This document shows, in pieces, positions 44,505 through 52,515 of a DNA stretch of 64,000 nucleotides (the first letter of the stretch is position 1; each line of letters starts with the position of its first letter). This DNA comes from CAVSQX01 sp963730225 (GTDB taxonomy: Bacteria > Planctomycetota > Phycisphaerae > Tepidisphaerales > Tepidisphaeraceae): contig CAVSQX010000002.1 in assembly GCA_963730225.1 (NCBI GenBank), positions 496,001 to 560,000 on the forward strand, in the 5' to 3' direction. The notes under the pieces were generated by a model that was given only the letters and a program-made list of their open reading frames with translations, searched no databases and was not told the DNA's origin. The translations under genes and the position numbers were made by a program.

Positions 44505-45365
44505 ATGCCGCTGAAGATTTGGATGGATGGAAAACTGCGCGACCCCGCCGACGCCCGCGTCGGCGTTTACGATCACGGCCTGCTCTACGGCGACGGCGTC
44601 TTCGAGGGAATTCGCGTTTACAGCGGACGGGTTTTCCAGTGCGAAGCGCATCTGAATCGGCTCTTCGATTCCGCGCGGGTGATTCGCCTGACGATTCCCT
44701 ACACCGTCGAGCAGTTGAAATCGGCGGTCGAGGAAACTTTCCGCGCCAACAATTTCACCGATTGCTATGTGCGGCTCGTGGTCACGCGCGGCAGCGGATA
44801 TTTGGGTCTGAATCCGAACCGCTGTCATGATCCCGTGGTTTTCATCATCGCCGACACGATCGATCTGTATCCCAGAGAAATGTATGAGAAGGGGATGCCG
44901 ATCATCACCTCCAGCGTGGTTCGCAATCATCCCAGCGCCCTGAGCCCGCGCGTGAAAAGCCTGAATTATCTGAACAACATTCTGGCCAAGATCGAAGCGA
45001 TCGATGCCGGCGTGCCCGAAGCGGTGATGTTGAATCATCAGGGCAATGTCGCCGAGTGCACGGCCGACAACATTTTCATGGTCAAAGGCGGCGTCGTGTC
45101 GACTCCGACGACCGCCGACGGAATTTTGGAAGGCGTCACCCGGAAAGTGATTCTGGATTTGTGCCGGCGACACGATATTCCCTGTTTCGAGCGCACGCTT
45201 CAGCGGCACGATTTGTACGTCGCCGACGAGTTGTTTCTGACCGGCACCGGCGCCGAAGTGGTGCCGGTGACGCGCATCGACGGGCGAAACGTCGGCGCCG
45301 GAACGCCCGGACCGGTGACCCGACGATTGATGCAAGCGTTCAATGAATTGGTGCGAGGAAGTTGA
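44505..45365 (+). CDS. ilvE: Branched-chain amino acid aminotransferase (class IV)
   Basis: This 286-residue fold-type IV PLP enzyme has YDHGLLYGDGVFEGIRVYSG near the N-terminus, the PLP lysine segment VKSLNYLNNILAK and EGVTRKVILDL followed by ELFLTGTGAEVVPV. These match IlvE, which moves amino groups between glutamate and branched-chain 2-oxo acids. A D-amino acid or aminodeoxychorismate lyase role is possible in the class. The start has GGGAG upstream. The stop lies at the first bases of a 25-base perfect palindrome. Confidence 0.87.
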   Translation: MPLKIWMDGKLRDPADARVGVYDHGLLYGDGVFEGIRVYSGRVFQCEAHLNRLFDSARVIRLTIPYTVEQLKSAVEETFRANNFTDCYVRLVVTRGSGYLGLNPNRCHDPVVFIIADTIDLYPREMYEKGMPIITSSVVRNHPSALSPRVKSLNYLNNILAKIEAIDAGVPEAVMLNHQGNVAECTADNIFMVKGGVVSTPTTADGILEGVTRKVILDLCRRHDIPCFERTLQRHDLYVADELFLTGTGAEVVPVTRIDGRNVGAGTPGPVTRRLMQAFNELVRGS

Positions 45366-45434
45366 TTGCCGATTGCCAATTGCCGATTGTGAGGACGCAT
45401 TTAATCGGCAATTGGCAATCGGCAATCGGCAATC
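45364..45434. repeat. Perfect 25-base palindrome, 'gattgccaattgcc' family
   Basis: The left arm at 45364-45388 and the right arm at 45403-45427 are exact complements of 25 bases, around a 14-base centre. The right arm continues with one more GGCAATC word. It starts within the ilvE stop codon and could act as a transcript end or processing signal. It has no T-run. Confidence 0.88.
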
Positions 45435-45439
45435 TCCAT

Positions 45440-45469
45440 TTGACGCCGCCGATTTTCTCCGCATATTCT
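45440..45469 (+). promoter_or_regulatory. Likely tRNA-Glu promoter
   Basis: TTGACG (45440-45445), an 18-base spacer and TATTCT (45464-45469) lie 38 bases upstream of the mature tRNA 5' end. Confidence 0.6.
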
Positions 45470-45507
45470 TCCTCATTCCTAGGCGATGTTCGGATTCACG
45501 GCACAAC

Positions 45508-45580
45508 GGCCCCATCGTCTAGAGGCCTAGGACACGGCCCTTTCAAGGCCGCGACACGGGTTCGAATCCCGTTGGGGTCA
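45508..45580 (+). tRNA. tRNA-Glu (anticodon UUC)
   Basis: The 73-base gene has the acceptor stem GGCCCCA paired with TGGGGTC (one G-T wobble). The anticodon stem-loop CGGCC-CTTTCAA-GGCCG gives the anticodon TTC. The T arm is ACGGG-TTCGAAT-CCCGT. The D arm TCTAGAGGCCTAGGAC is typical of tRNA-Glu. The discriminator is A and CCA is not encoded. A terminator follows at 45613-45649. Confidence 0.96.
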
Positions 45581-45612
45581 TTGGTGGATGGTCAGCCGCC
45601 TGAGAGGGCGGT

Positions 45613-45649
45613 GAATCGCTCGGAAAAACCGGGCGATTCTGCTTTTTTT
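45613..45649 (+). terminator. Rho-independent terminator of the tRNA-Glu gene
   Basis: GAATCGCTCGG pairs with CCGGGCGATTC (one offset base) around AAAAA, followed by a seven-T run ending at 45649. The next open frame starts only inside or after this element. Confidence 0.8.
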
Positions 45650-45677
45650 GCATCGGCACGGACAAGAGGCACCCGAG

Positions 45678-47615
45678 GTGATCGACATCATCGGCCAGGA
45701 TCTGATCGGGCGCAACGAGCAGGGGGAGTTGCGCGTCCGCATCGCGACGGTCTTTCCTCGGGCTCGGGTCATCGTGGCGTTGCCGGATGTTCCGATCCAT
45801 GCGTTGCAGCGCACGGCGTTTGTCGAATGGCTCAACGAGCGCCGACGCGCCGAGGGAAAGCCGGATCTGGGCGAGGAGGAGGAATTGGCGGAAATGGATT
45901 TGGCCGTCGATCTTTTCGTCGACGAGCAGGCCGTGCTGATTCGTCCCAATCCCGCCCAGATGGAGTTGGCGCTGGACGCCGACGAGCTGCTTCAGGAATT
46001 GGTCCCCAAGCGGCTGATCAAGTTTCTGATGCTCAGCGAGAAGCCGGTGCGCGAGGCTCTCAAGCGTCGCGGCGAATGCTGGCGGATGTTTCTGCCTCCC
46101 ACCTCCGCGCCGCAGATTCGCCAGATGATCGCCGAATCGCGCTCCGCACTTCAGGGAAGGCCGATCTACTTTTACAGCCCGGTCAGCGGAACGCGATTCC
46201 TCACCCTGGAAAACCTGCGAAAGTTGGCTGATTTGGACGACGAGCAGTTGCGCCAGCACGTCGCGGAGATTGCCGCCTACGGCGGTCGGCGAAATCATCA
46301 CGGCTGTTGCGAGATCGATCTGTTCATGGGCCCGCATGGGCTCTGCACCGCCGAATTTGACGCCGTCTGCGACGCCAGCCCGCAGGAGCTTCGCACCCTG
46401 TTCCAGGCGCTCTGCGAGCGGTTGCAAAGCACCATTCCCGCCGAATACCAGCGCGACGATCTGGACGATTTGGCCTGGCGGAACCGCATGTTCGCCAAGC
46501 TCATGACCCAGCGCGACGACACGCTGATCGACGATCAATCGATGGGGCTCGATTCCGATTTCTCGATGCGCGTTGAATGGATGCCCGGCGGAAGAATCGA
46601 AGAGGGGGAATTGATCATGGACCCGGCGATGGAGGAGCCGTACGGCTGCCGGCAGGAAAAACAGGTGTCAGGCGTCCTGAGCGGTCTGATGCTCAATCTG
46701 GTGCAGGAATACGGCGACATGGAGTACATCAATCTCGGCAGCGTGCTGCCTTCGCCCAATCGCAACGAACGTCGCGGCGGCCGGCGCGAGGTGTATGTCG
46801 CCCAGATCAAGCAGCGCCGCGCTGGCGGCGAAATCCTGCAAATCATTCGGATGCAGAAGTGGGGCGTGCGCGAGCGGCTGGATCAGGGCCGATCGATGGA
46901 GGAAGCGATGCTCGAAGCCGAGGAATACACCGAATACGTGCTGGATCGCCGATTGTGTTGCCGGCAGTTGGGGATGAATCTGCCGGTCGTGCAGACGACG
47001 CGCAAGGTGAGCGAGCCGTATGACGGATTCAACCGCAAATACGCCGGCCGGCGGATATGGTCCCCCTATTTCCAGCGCGATTACATCGAAGGCCTGGCGA
47101 CCAACCAGGTTTCACCGCGCAAGCTTTCCGACCGGTCGTACGCAGTCAAATTCGCTCGAATGCTGGGACAGGCGGCGGCCTCCAATCTCATCGTCGGCCG
47201 TGCCGAGTTGACCGGGCAGATCGTTTTCGACATCGGCGACGAGATCGTCACCGAAGATTCAGCGGGAATGCCGGCGCGGATTATCGTGTCCGATCATGTT
47301 GGCGCGCTGGTCGATTGGAAGGACAGCTTGCAGGTGCGGGCCGCCGAATACGCCGCCCCGGTGCAAAGGCGGCTGGACGTCGTGGCCGATCGGCGAGTCT
47401 TCATCGCCGCTTACCTCGATGGATTTGTCGAGCGGTTTTTGCGGGTTCAGGATGAATACAATCGGCACCGTCGGGCGTTCGACACACTGTTCAAGCATCG
47501 ACCCTGGGATGCGGGCGGGTCGCTGGCGTGCCGGTGGTCCAGCATTCTACAGCGATTGCGCGGCTCCGATGCGCGCGAGCTGAGCGAGTTAATCCGCCGC
47601 AATATCGGGGATTGA
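45678..47615 (+). CDS. Large soluble protein of unknown family
   Basis: This is about 645 residues from GTG 45678; a TTG at 45648 inside the terminator T-run is an alternative. No membrane helix or signal peptide is seen. I do not recognise the family. Notable segments are GRRNHHGCCEIDLFMGPHG (Cys and His rich), RQEKQVSGVLSGLMLNLVQE, VGRAELTGQIVFDIGDEIVT and DGFNRKYAGRRIWSPYFQRD. The charged, ordered sequence and normal codon use suggest a real conserved protein. A DIGDE strand after NLIVGRAE is reminiscent of a nucleotide or metal site, but this is speculation. Confidence 0.75.
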   Translation: MIDIIGQDLIGRNEQGELRVRIATVFPRARVIVALPDVPIHALQRTAFVEWLNERRRAEGKPDLGEEEELAEMDLAVDLFVDEQAVLIRPNPAQMELALDADELLQELVPKRLIKFLMLSEKPVREALKRRGECWRMFLPPTSAPQIRQMIAESRSALQGRPIYFYSPVSGTRFLTLENLRKLADLDDEQLRQHVAEIAAYGGRRNHHGCCEIDLFMGPHGLCTAEFDAVCDASPQELRTLFQALCERLQSTIPAEYQRDDLDDLAWRNRMFAKLMTQRDDTLIDDQSMGLDSDFSMRVEWMPGGRIEEGELIMDPAMEEPYGCRQEKQVSGVLSGLMLNLVQEYGDMEYINLGSVLPSPNRNERRGGRREVYVAQIKQRRAGGEILQIIRMQKWGVRERLDQGRSMEEAMLEAEEYTEYVLDRRLCCRQLGMNLPVVQTTRKVSEPYDGFNRKYAGRRIWSPYFQRDYIEGLATNQVSPRKLSDRSYAVKFARMLGQAAASNLIVGRAELTGQIVFDIGDEIVTEDSAGMPARIIVSDHVGALVDWKDSLQVRAAEYAAPVQRRLDVVADRRVFIAAYLDGFVERFLRVQDEYNRHRRAFDTLFKHRPWDAGGSLACRWSSILQRLRGSDARELSELIRRNIGD

Positions 47616-47658
47616 CGCGGTCCGGCGGCCGTGGACATCACGTATCATACTTTTGACG

Positions 47659-48390
47659 ATGAGCGAGGCGGCCAGCAAGTCGGTGGAGTGTCCGCGCTGT
47701 GGGAAGCGCTACACATGGAAGCTGCAATTGGCGGGCCGGAAGATCTCGTGCAGTTGTGGACGGATTTTTGACGTCGCCGCGAGCCAGGAGACGGAAGAAG
47801 CGCCCGAGCCGGCCGATTCGGTGAGTGTCGGTCGTTCGCCGCCGCTCGACTCCGTGGCGGATCGCGCCGCGCTGTATCCCAAACGCAAAAGCGCCGCGGT
47901 TGCATCCACCGAAATGGAGGTGATGGCAGACCTGTCGGTTTTCAAGGACCGCGTCGCACCGGTGATCTTGCTCGTCGCTGGGCTGATCGGCCGAATTGCG
48001 CAGGGATATTCCGCATCATTGACGCCGCATCCGGCCGTCGCAGTCGTGATGATTCTGTTCGATCTGATCGTCAACGTGGCCGTCATGCTGCTGGGCGCGT
48101 ATGTCGCGGCAGCCGTGCTTGCCGTCAATTTCGGCGACCTGGCGACGGCCGCCGTGAAACTGGCGGCGATCGCCGTGCTGGTCGGAGCGGTCGCTCCGTG
48201 GGTGGCGAGAATCGACCACGATCCCAATAGCGTGCGCGGAACGCTGCTGGCGTTGCAGGTTTCGGTGCTGCTGATCTTCGTGCTGATCTATTCCCTGTTT
48301 GAATTGGATTTGCAAGAGGCGCTGACGACGACGGTTATCGTCGGCGTGCTGCTGGGGGTGGCGATGGTCGGAATGCATATCGCAGCGTAA
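47659..48390 (+). CDS. Membrane protein with N-terminal zinc ribbon
   Basis: This 243-residue protein starts with a four-cysteine ribbon (CPRCGKRYTWKLQLAG then ISCSCGRIF), a linker and about five helices (103-240). Such ribbon-plus-membrane proteins are frequent in planctomycetes, with unknown function. Start: ATG 47659 after a TTG at 47653. No partner is obvious. It lies between two other membrane or unknown proteins on the same strand. Confidence 0.75.
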   Translation: MSEAASKSVECPRCGKRYTWKLQLAGRKISCSCGRIFDVAASQETEEAPEPADSVSVGRSPPLDSVADRAALYPKRKSAAVASTEMEVMADLSVFKDRVAPVILLVAGLIGRIAQGYSASLTPHPAVAVVMILFDLIVNVAVMLLGAYVAAAVLAVNFGDLATAAVKLAAIAVLVGAVAPWVARIDHDPNSVRGTLLALQVSVLLIFVLIYSLFELDLQEALTTTVIVGVLLGVAMVGMHIAA

Positions 48391-48394
48391 TCCC

Positions 48395-48416
48395 CGCCCG
48401 GCCCCGCGGGGCGGCG
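48395..48416. repeat. GC hairpin, CTAAAC copy 2
   Basis: GCCCC (48401-48405) pairs with GGGGC (48408-48412), extended by CGCC/GGCG with a small bulge. The following CTAAAC matches the layout of the hairpin at 32515-32533, suggesting a shared repeat. Confidence 0.5.
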
Positions 48417-48451
48417 CTAAACTTTCCCGCACCGTCGGGTAAAACGCGGCA

Positions 48452-49573
48452 GTGAAAACGATCTCGTGGGCGGTTTATCTCGCTTGCTCGTGGACCTGGT
48501 GCATCGGAATGTTTCTGCCGGTGCTGCTGGTCCGCGATTATGGATTGGCCGCGTGGTTTGTTTTCGCCGTTCCCAACATCATCGGCGCCGCGGCGATGGG
48601 TTGGGTGATGAATGATGCGGACCGTAGCCGACGCCTTCTCGATCAGCATCACGTTGCGTGCGTCGGATTCTCGGCCGTCACGCTGGCATTTCATGCGTTC
48701 TTTCTCTTTTGGCTGGGACGAGTTGGAATCATCCCGCCGATGTGGTGCGCGGCGGCCGTTGTGGGGGGAACGGTTCTCGGCCTGCTTCGGCGAGCCGGCG
48801 GCGTCGGATTGGATTGGCTGACGGCGTGGATCGCGCTGCTGGTTTCGTTTGCGGTGCTGGCAAAAGGTTTGAGCGGATTCTCAATTCCCGCCTGGTCCGG
48901 CCTCGCTCCGCATCCCGCTGTCGCTCTGGCGATGTTGACGCCGGTCTGCGCGTTCGGATTTTTTCTCTGCCCGTATCTTGATGTCACGTTCCACCGCGCC
49001 GTGCAGCAAACCACCCGCGGCCAGCGCAAAGCGGCGTTTGCGATTGGCTTTGGGCTGTTCTTTCTGGCGATGATTTTTCTGACGCTGCTGTACGCCGGTG
49101 ATTTTTCAGACGGATCACTGACCGATCGCTTCGGTTCTTTCGGCGGTGCGGGCCTGATTACCTGGGTCGCGGCTCACATGGCGGTGCAAATCGGCTTCAC
49201 CTGGTCGGCCCACCTGCGGGCACTGCCGACGATGCGAAAAATCGATCGCTGGATTTGGCTCGCCGCCGCCGTAACGGCGATCGCCGCGATCGTTGCCCTG
49301 GCGCAAATTCGCTGGTTCGATCCGGCGCAATCGGAGAAGGGGGAGATGATCTATCGCATCTTCATGGGCTTCTACGCTCTGGTTTTTCCGGCGTACGTGT
49401 GGATTTGCGTTATTCCAGGCGTCAGTCGACGAACCATTCAAATCTGGGCGGTGGTTGTGCTGTTGGCGGCGCCGATGTTCGCATTGGCGCTGGTCGGTGG
49501 AAAGATGATCTGGCTCGCACCCGCGCTGCTGCTGATTTTGATTGCGCGGCCCCGAACACGCCGCCTCTCGTAG
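48452..49573 (+). CDS. Polytopic membrane protein of unknown function
   Basis: This 373-residue protein starts at GTG 48452, with about ten hydrophobic helices. The order of helices (MKTISWAVYLACSWTWCIGMF start, GMFLPVLLVRDYGLAAW, FFLCPYLDVTFHRAV near residue 170) recalls the sodium-solute or NSS-like transporter outline. CPYLDVTFHRA is a distinct inner segment. I cannot assign a family. Its stop (49573) precedes the methyltransferase by 50 bases. Confidence 0.65.
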   Translation: MKTISWAVYLACSWTWCIGMFLPVLLVRDYGLAAWFVFAVPNIIGAAAMGWVMNDADRSRRLLDQHHVACVGFSAVTLAFHAFFLFWLGRVGIIPPMWCAAAVVGGTVLGLLRRAGGVGLDWLTAWIALLVSFAVLAKGLSGFSIPAWSGLAPHPAVALAMLTPVCAFGFFLCPYLDVTFHRAVQQTTRGQRKAAFAIGFGLFFLAMIFLTLLYAGDFSDGSLTDRFGSFGGAGLITWVAAHMAVQIGFTWSAHLRALPTMRKIDRWIWLAAAVTAIAAIVALAQIRWFDPAQSEKGEMIYRIFMGFYALVFPAYVWICVIPGVSRRTIQIWAVVVLLAAPMFALALVGGKMIWLAPALLLILIARPRTRRLS

Positions 49574-49623
49574 AGCGATCATTCCAATGGTAGAACCCAC
49601 GTCCGAAGAATTGGAGGATTGGC

Positions 49624-50421
49624 TTGGACAATTCGCTTCTGGTTCGGACGCTCGGATTCCCCGCGACGCTGATTCATGGCGATACCTCGGTGCTGGATCG
49701 CTGGCGCTGGCTCAAGCGACGGTTGCCGCTGACGGCCAACGGCGAAACGCTGCTGGACGTGGGCTGCGGCACGGGCGGGTTCACCATCGGAGCGGCTCGG
49801 CGAGGATATCGAGCCGTTGGTGTGAGCTGGGATGAGCGAAACCAGCGCATCGCCCAGGAGCGGGCCCAGTTGTGCAAAGCACGCGATGCCAGCTTCGTGA
49901 TCGGCGACGTTCGCCAACTGGCGCAAATCCCCGGCCTGGCCGCCGATTACGATGTGCTGATCTGCATGGAATGCGTGGAGCACATTCTCGACGATCGCAA
50001 GCTTTTTCGAGATATGGCCAACCGCCTCAAGCCCGGCGGTCAGTTGCTCCTCTCCACGCCGAACTATTTTTATCATCCGATTTCCAAGGGGGATCGTGGG
50101 CCGTTCATGAAGGAAGAAACCGGCTGGCACGTGCGGCGAGGGTACACGCCGGCGATGCTCCAGGAGCTGTGCGCCCAATCGGGATTGACCTGCGCTGCGA
50201 TCAGTTACTGCACCGGTTATCTGAGCCAGAAGATGAGTTGGATTTGGCGATGGTTCGATGAGCACGTTCCGTCGAAGGGGCTGAACTGGATCATCACGTT
50301 GCCGCTGCGCACGGCGCCGATCGTGTTGCCCGATGAGCGGGCGACGCGCTGGATTGGCTGGCCGTTGTTCTCGATTTGCCTGGAGGCGTACAAGCCGCGG
50401 TTTCCCGCGGGCGCGGGATGA
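49624..50421 (+). CDS. Class I SAM-dependent methyltransferase (UbiG-like)
   Basis: This 265-residue protein has SAM motif I LLDVGCGTGGFTIGAARRG, motif II AVGVSWDERN, post I ICMECVEHILDD and motif III LKPGGQLLLSTPNYFYH. The acceptor is unknown. Start: TTG 49624 is supported by GGAGG at 49613-49617 (six bases away), with no ATG nearby. The C-terminal half (about 180-265) is basic and aromatic, suggesting a lipid or glycan acceptor. Confidence 0.82.
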   Translation: MDNSLLVRTLGFPATLIHGDTSVLDRWRWLKRRLPLTANGETLLDVGCGTGGFTIGAARRGYRAVGVSWDERNQRIAQERAQLCKARDASFVIGDVRQLAQIPGLAADYDVLICMECVEHILDDRKLFRDMANRLKPGGQLLLSTPNYFYHPISKGDRGPFMKEETGWHVRRGYTPAMLQELCAQSGLTCAAISYCTGYLSQKMSWIWRWFDEHVPSKGLNWIITLPLRTAPIVLPDERATRWIGWPLFSICLEAYKPRFPAGAG

Positions 50422-50523
50422 TGTCATTGCGCCCTGGCGCGGCGGACCGCCCGGTTCGCGGGGATCGACGCAGCGCGATAGATTGCCGCCGGACGGGGGC
50501 AGTTGAAATGCAGAGGAAAGGTC

Positions 50524-50829
50524 ATGCGAATGCTTCTGATCGTCACGATTCCGCACGAGCCGTTCAACACGCTGGTTCGCAAGGGAACGGCTGGGAAAGT
50601 CATGGAGAACATTTTGGCGTCCAATAAGCCCGAAGCCGCGTATTTCACCGAGCTGGACGGCCACCGCACCGGTGTTTTGGTGGTGAATCTGGACAATGCA
50701 TCGCAGATTCCCGCGCTGGCCGAGCCGTGGTTTCTCCAGTTGAATGCCAACTGCAACCTGCGACCGGCGATGACCAGTGAGGATTTGGGCCGATCCGGTT
50801 TGGATGCGATCGGGAAGAAGTGGGGATGA
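50524..50829 (+). CDS. DUF3303-like small protein
   Basis: This 101-residue protein has MLLIVTIPHEPFNTLV and GVLVVNLDNASQIPALAEPWFLQLNANC. This layout is like DUF3303 or ferredoxin-fold dimeric proteins of unknown role. ATG 50524 has GAGGAAAGG upstream. It ends 15 bases before the atpG stop on the other strand. Confidence 0.65.
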   Translation: MRMLLIVTIPHEPFNTLVRKGTAGKVMENILASNKPEAAYFTELDGHRTGVLVVNLDNASQIPALAEPWFLQLNANCNLRPAMTSEDLGRSGLDAIGKKWG

Positions 50830-50844
50830 GCCGGCCGACGCCGC

Positions 50845-51744
50845 TTACGCCTTCATCGCTTCCACGCCGCCCATGATTTCGGACAATTCGGTGGTGATCT
50901 GGCTCTGACGCGCGCGGTTGTATTGCATCGTCAGCAACTTGACCATCTTGTCGGCGTTGTCGGTGGCGCTCTTCATGGCCACCATGCGAGCGACGTTCTC
51001 GCTGGTGGTGGCATCGAGGAAGCACTGAAAGAGCGCCGCCTTGACCGTCAACGGCAGCAACTCGTCCAGCAGCGACATCGGATCGGGTGAGAATTCGTAA
51101 ACCGTCTGCGTCTTGTCCGCCGCGGCGGCGGCGGCTGCCGACGATGGCTTGATGGCGGCCAGCGGCAAAAGCCGCAACACCTGCGGCTTCTGGGTCGAGG
51201 CGCTGAGGAAATTCATGGAGACCACGTCGACCGAATCAATGGTGCCGGCGACAAACTGGTCCATGAAATCCTGGGCCACCTTTTCCACCTCGGCGAACTT
51301 CGGCTGATCGGCGAACTGATCGAACCGTTTGGCGATCGGCCGACGCTGGAAGTTGAAATAAGCGACGCCCTTTTTCCCCGAGACGTACAGGTCGATTTTC
51401 TTTCCGTCGGCTTCCTGTTTTCGCAAAAACGCCCCGGCCGTCCGCAGCACATTGCCGTTGTACGCGCCGGCCAATCCGCGGTCGCTGGCGATCACCAGCA
51501 CGGCGATGCGCTCACCGCGCTGGGCTTCGGAGGGATTTCGCAGCAGCGGATGGTCGATGTCTTGCACGGCCGCCGCCAGCTCGCCGACGAGTTCTCGCAC
51601 CTTGGCCGTGTACGGCTTGGTTCCCACCGCCCGCTTCAGGGCTTTTTGGAACTTCGCGGTGGCGATCATCTGCATCGTCTTGGTGATCTTGCGGATGTTC
51701 CGCACCGCTTTTCGGCGTTTGACGATTGCTCGGGCTTTGGCCAT
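50845..51744 (-). CDS. atpG: F1F0 ATP synthase gamma subunit
   Basis: This 299-residue protein has the N-terminal coiled helix (RRKAVRNIRKITKTMQMIATAKF), the Rossmann-like middle with VLVIASDRGLAGAYNGNVLR, and the C-terminal coiled helix RMVAMKSATDNADKMVKLLT with QYNRARQSQITTELSEIMGG. Gamma forms the rotating shaft of F1. An alanine-rich loop lies near 205-212. No atpA, atpD or other subunit genes are adjacent, so the operon is split here. Confidence 0.92.
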   Translation of the reverse strand: MAKARAIVKRRKAVRNIRKITKTMQMIATAKFQKALKRAVGTKPYTAKVRELVGELAAAVQDIDHPLLRNPSEAQRGERIAVLVIASDRGLAGAYNGNVLRTAGAFLRKQEADGKKIDLYVSGKKGVAYFNFQRRPIAKRFDQFADQPKFAEVEKVAQDFMDQFVAGTIDSVDVVSMNFLSASTQKPQVLRLLPLAAIKPSSAAAAAAADKTQTVYEFSPDPMSLLDELLPLTVKAALFQCFLDATTSENVARMVAMKSATDNADKMVKLLTMQYNRARQSQITTELSEIMGGVEAMKA

Positions 51745-51987
51745 TTCGCGGGGAATCTAGGGGTAACCGCGGCCCTTGGCAAGGGTCTGGACGGCCCGAG
51801 CGGTTTCGGTTAGAGTTGGGGTCGGTAAGTTCGACGATCGAAGCTCTGTCGGCGTGGGTTTGCAGTTCCTGGTCCTCCGCCCTGTCTCGCTCGCCCTCCT
51901 ACCGTTTGGGCCGAACTGGCGGCCTCTTTCGATGATCGCCCGGAAAGTAAAACACGGGCAGTAGGCCCAATTCGTTAGGAGATCTAC

Positions 51988-52401
51988 ATGGGCAGCAAGC
52001 TATACGTTGGAAATCTGAGCTACGGCACGACCAGCTCGGATTTGGAACAACTGTTCGCCAAGCACGGCAGCGTGCAGAGCGCGGAAGTCATCAGCGACCG
52101 CGAGACCGGCCGCAGCAAGGGTTTTGGTTTTGTTCAGATGGGCACCGATGAGGAAGCCCAGGCGGCGATCGCCGCACTCAACGGCCAGGAGCACGACGGC
52201 CGCCCGTTGACCGTCAACGAAGCCCGTCCGCGCGAGGAGCGTCCTCGTGGCGGTGGCGGCGGCGGTGGTGGCTACGGCGGTGGTCGCGGCGGCGGCGGCG
52301 GTGGTGGTTACGGCGGTGGCCGCGGCGGTGGCAGCGGCGGCGGTGGCCGCGGCGGCTACGGCGGCGGCGGCGGGGGTGGGGGCCGCGGAAATCGGTATTG
52401 A
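51988..52401 (+). CDS. Glycine-rich RRM RNA-binding protein
   Basis: This 137-residue protein has one RNA-recognition motif (RNP2 LYVGNL at 5-10, RNP1 KGFGFVQM near 44-51) and a glycine-rich tail with RGGG and GYGGG repeats (about 87-137). Such RRM-Gly proteins in cyanobacteria and planctomycetes bind RNA and are often cold-inducible. A TAGGAG ribosome-binding site is seen eight bases before ATG 51988. A strong terminator follows, so it is a single-gene unit. Confidence 0.92.
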   Translation: MGSKLYVGNLSYGTTSSDLEQLFAKHGSVQSAEVISDRETGRSKGFGFVQMGTDEEAQAAIAALNGQEHDGRPLTVNEARPREERPRGGGGGGGGYGGGRGGGGGGGYGGGRGGGSGGGGRGGYGGGGGGGGRGNRY

Positions 52402-52426
52402 TTTTCGCTTCTTGTGAATTCAAACA

Positions 52427-52456
52427 GAGGCCGCTTTCGAGCGGCCTCTTATTTTT
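52427..52456 (+). terminator. Rho-independent terminator after the RRM gene
   Basis: GAGGCCGCT (52427-52435) pairs perfectly with AGCGGCCTC (52440-52448) around a stable TTCG loop. TTATTTTTT follows. Confidence 0.93.
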
Positions 52457-52515
52457 TATTACGATCGAGAAGTGCTATCGTTCACCGGCTCGCGGGCCAA
52501 AGGTCTTGGCGCAGC

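Noticed and set aside
2595..45434. CRISPR arrays
   Set aside because: The repeated words are inside arms of single palindromes with no regular unique spacers, and there are no cas genes.
45362..46231. 289-residue plus-strand frame across the tRNA region
   Set aside because: It runs through a palindrome, the tRNA gene and a terminator, and then into another frame of the unknown protein gene.
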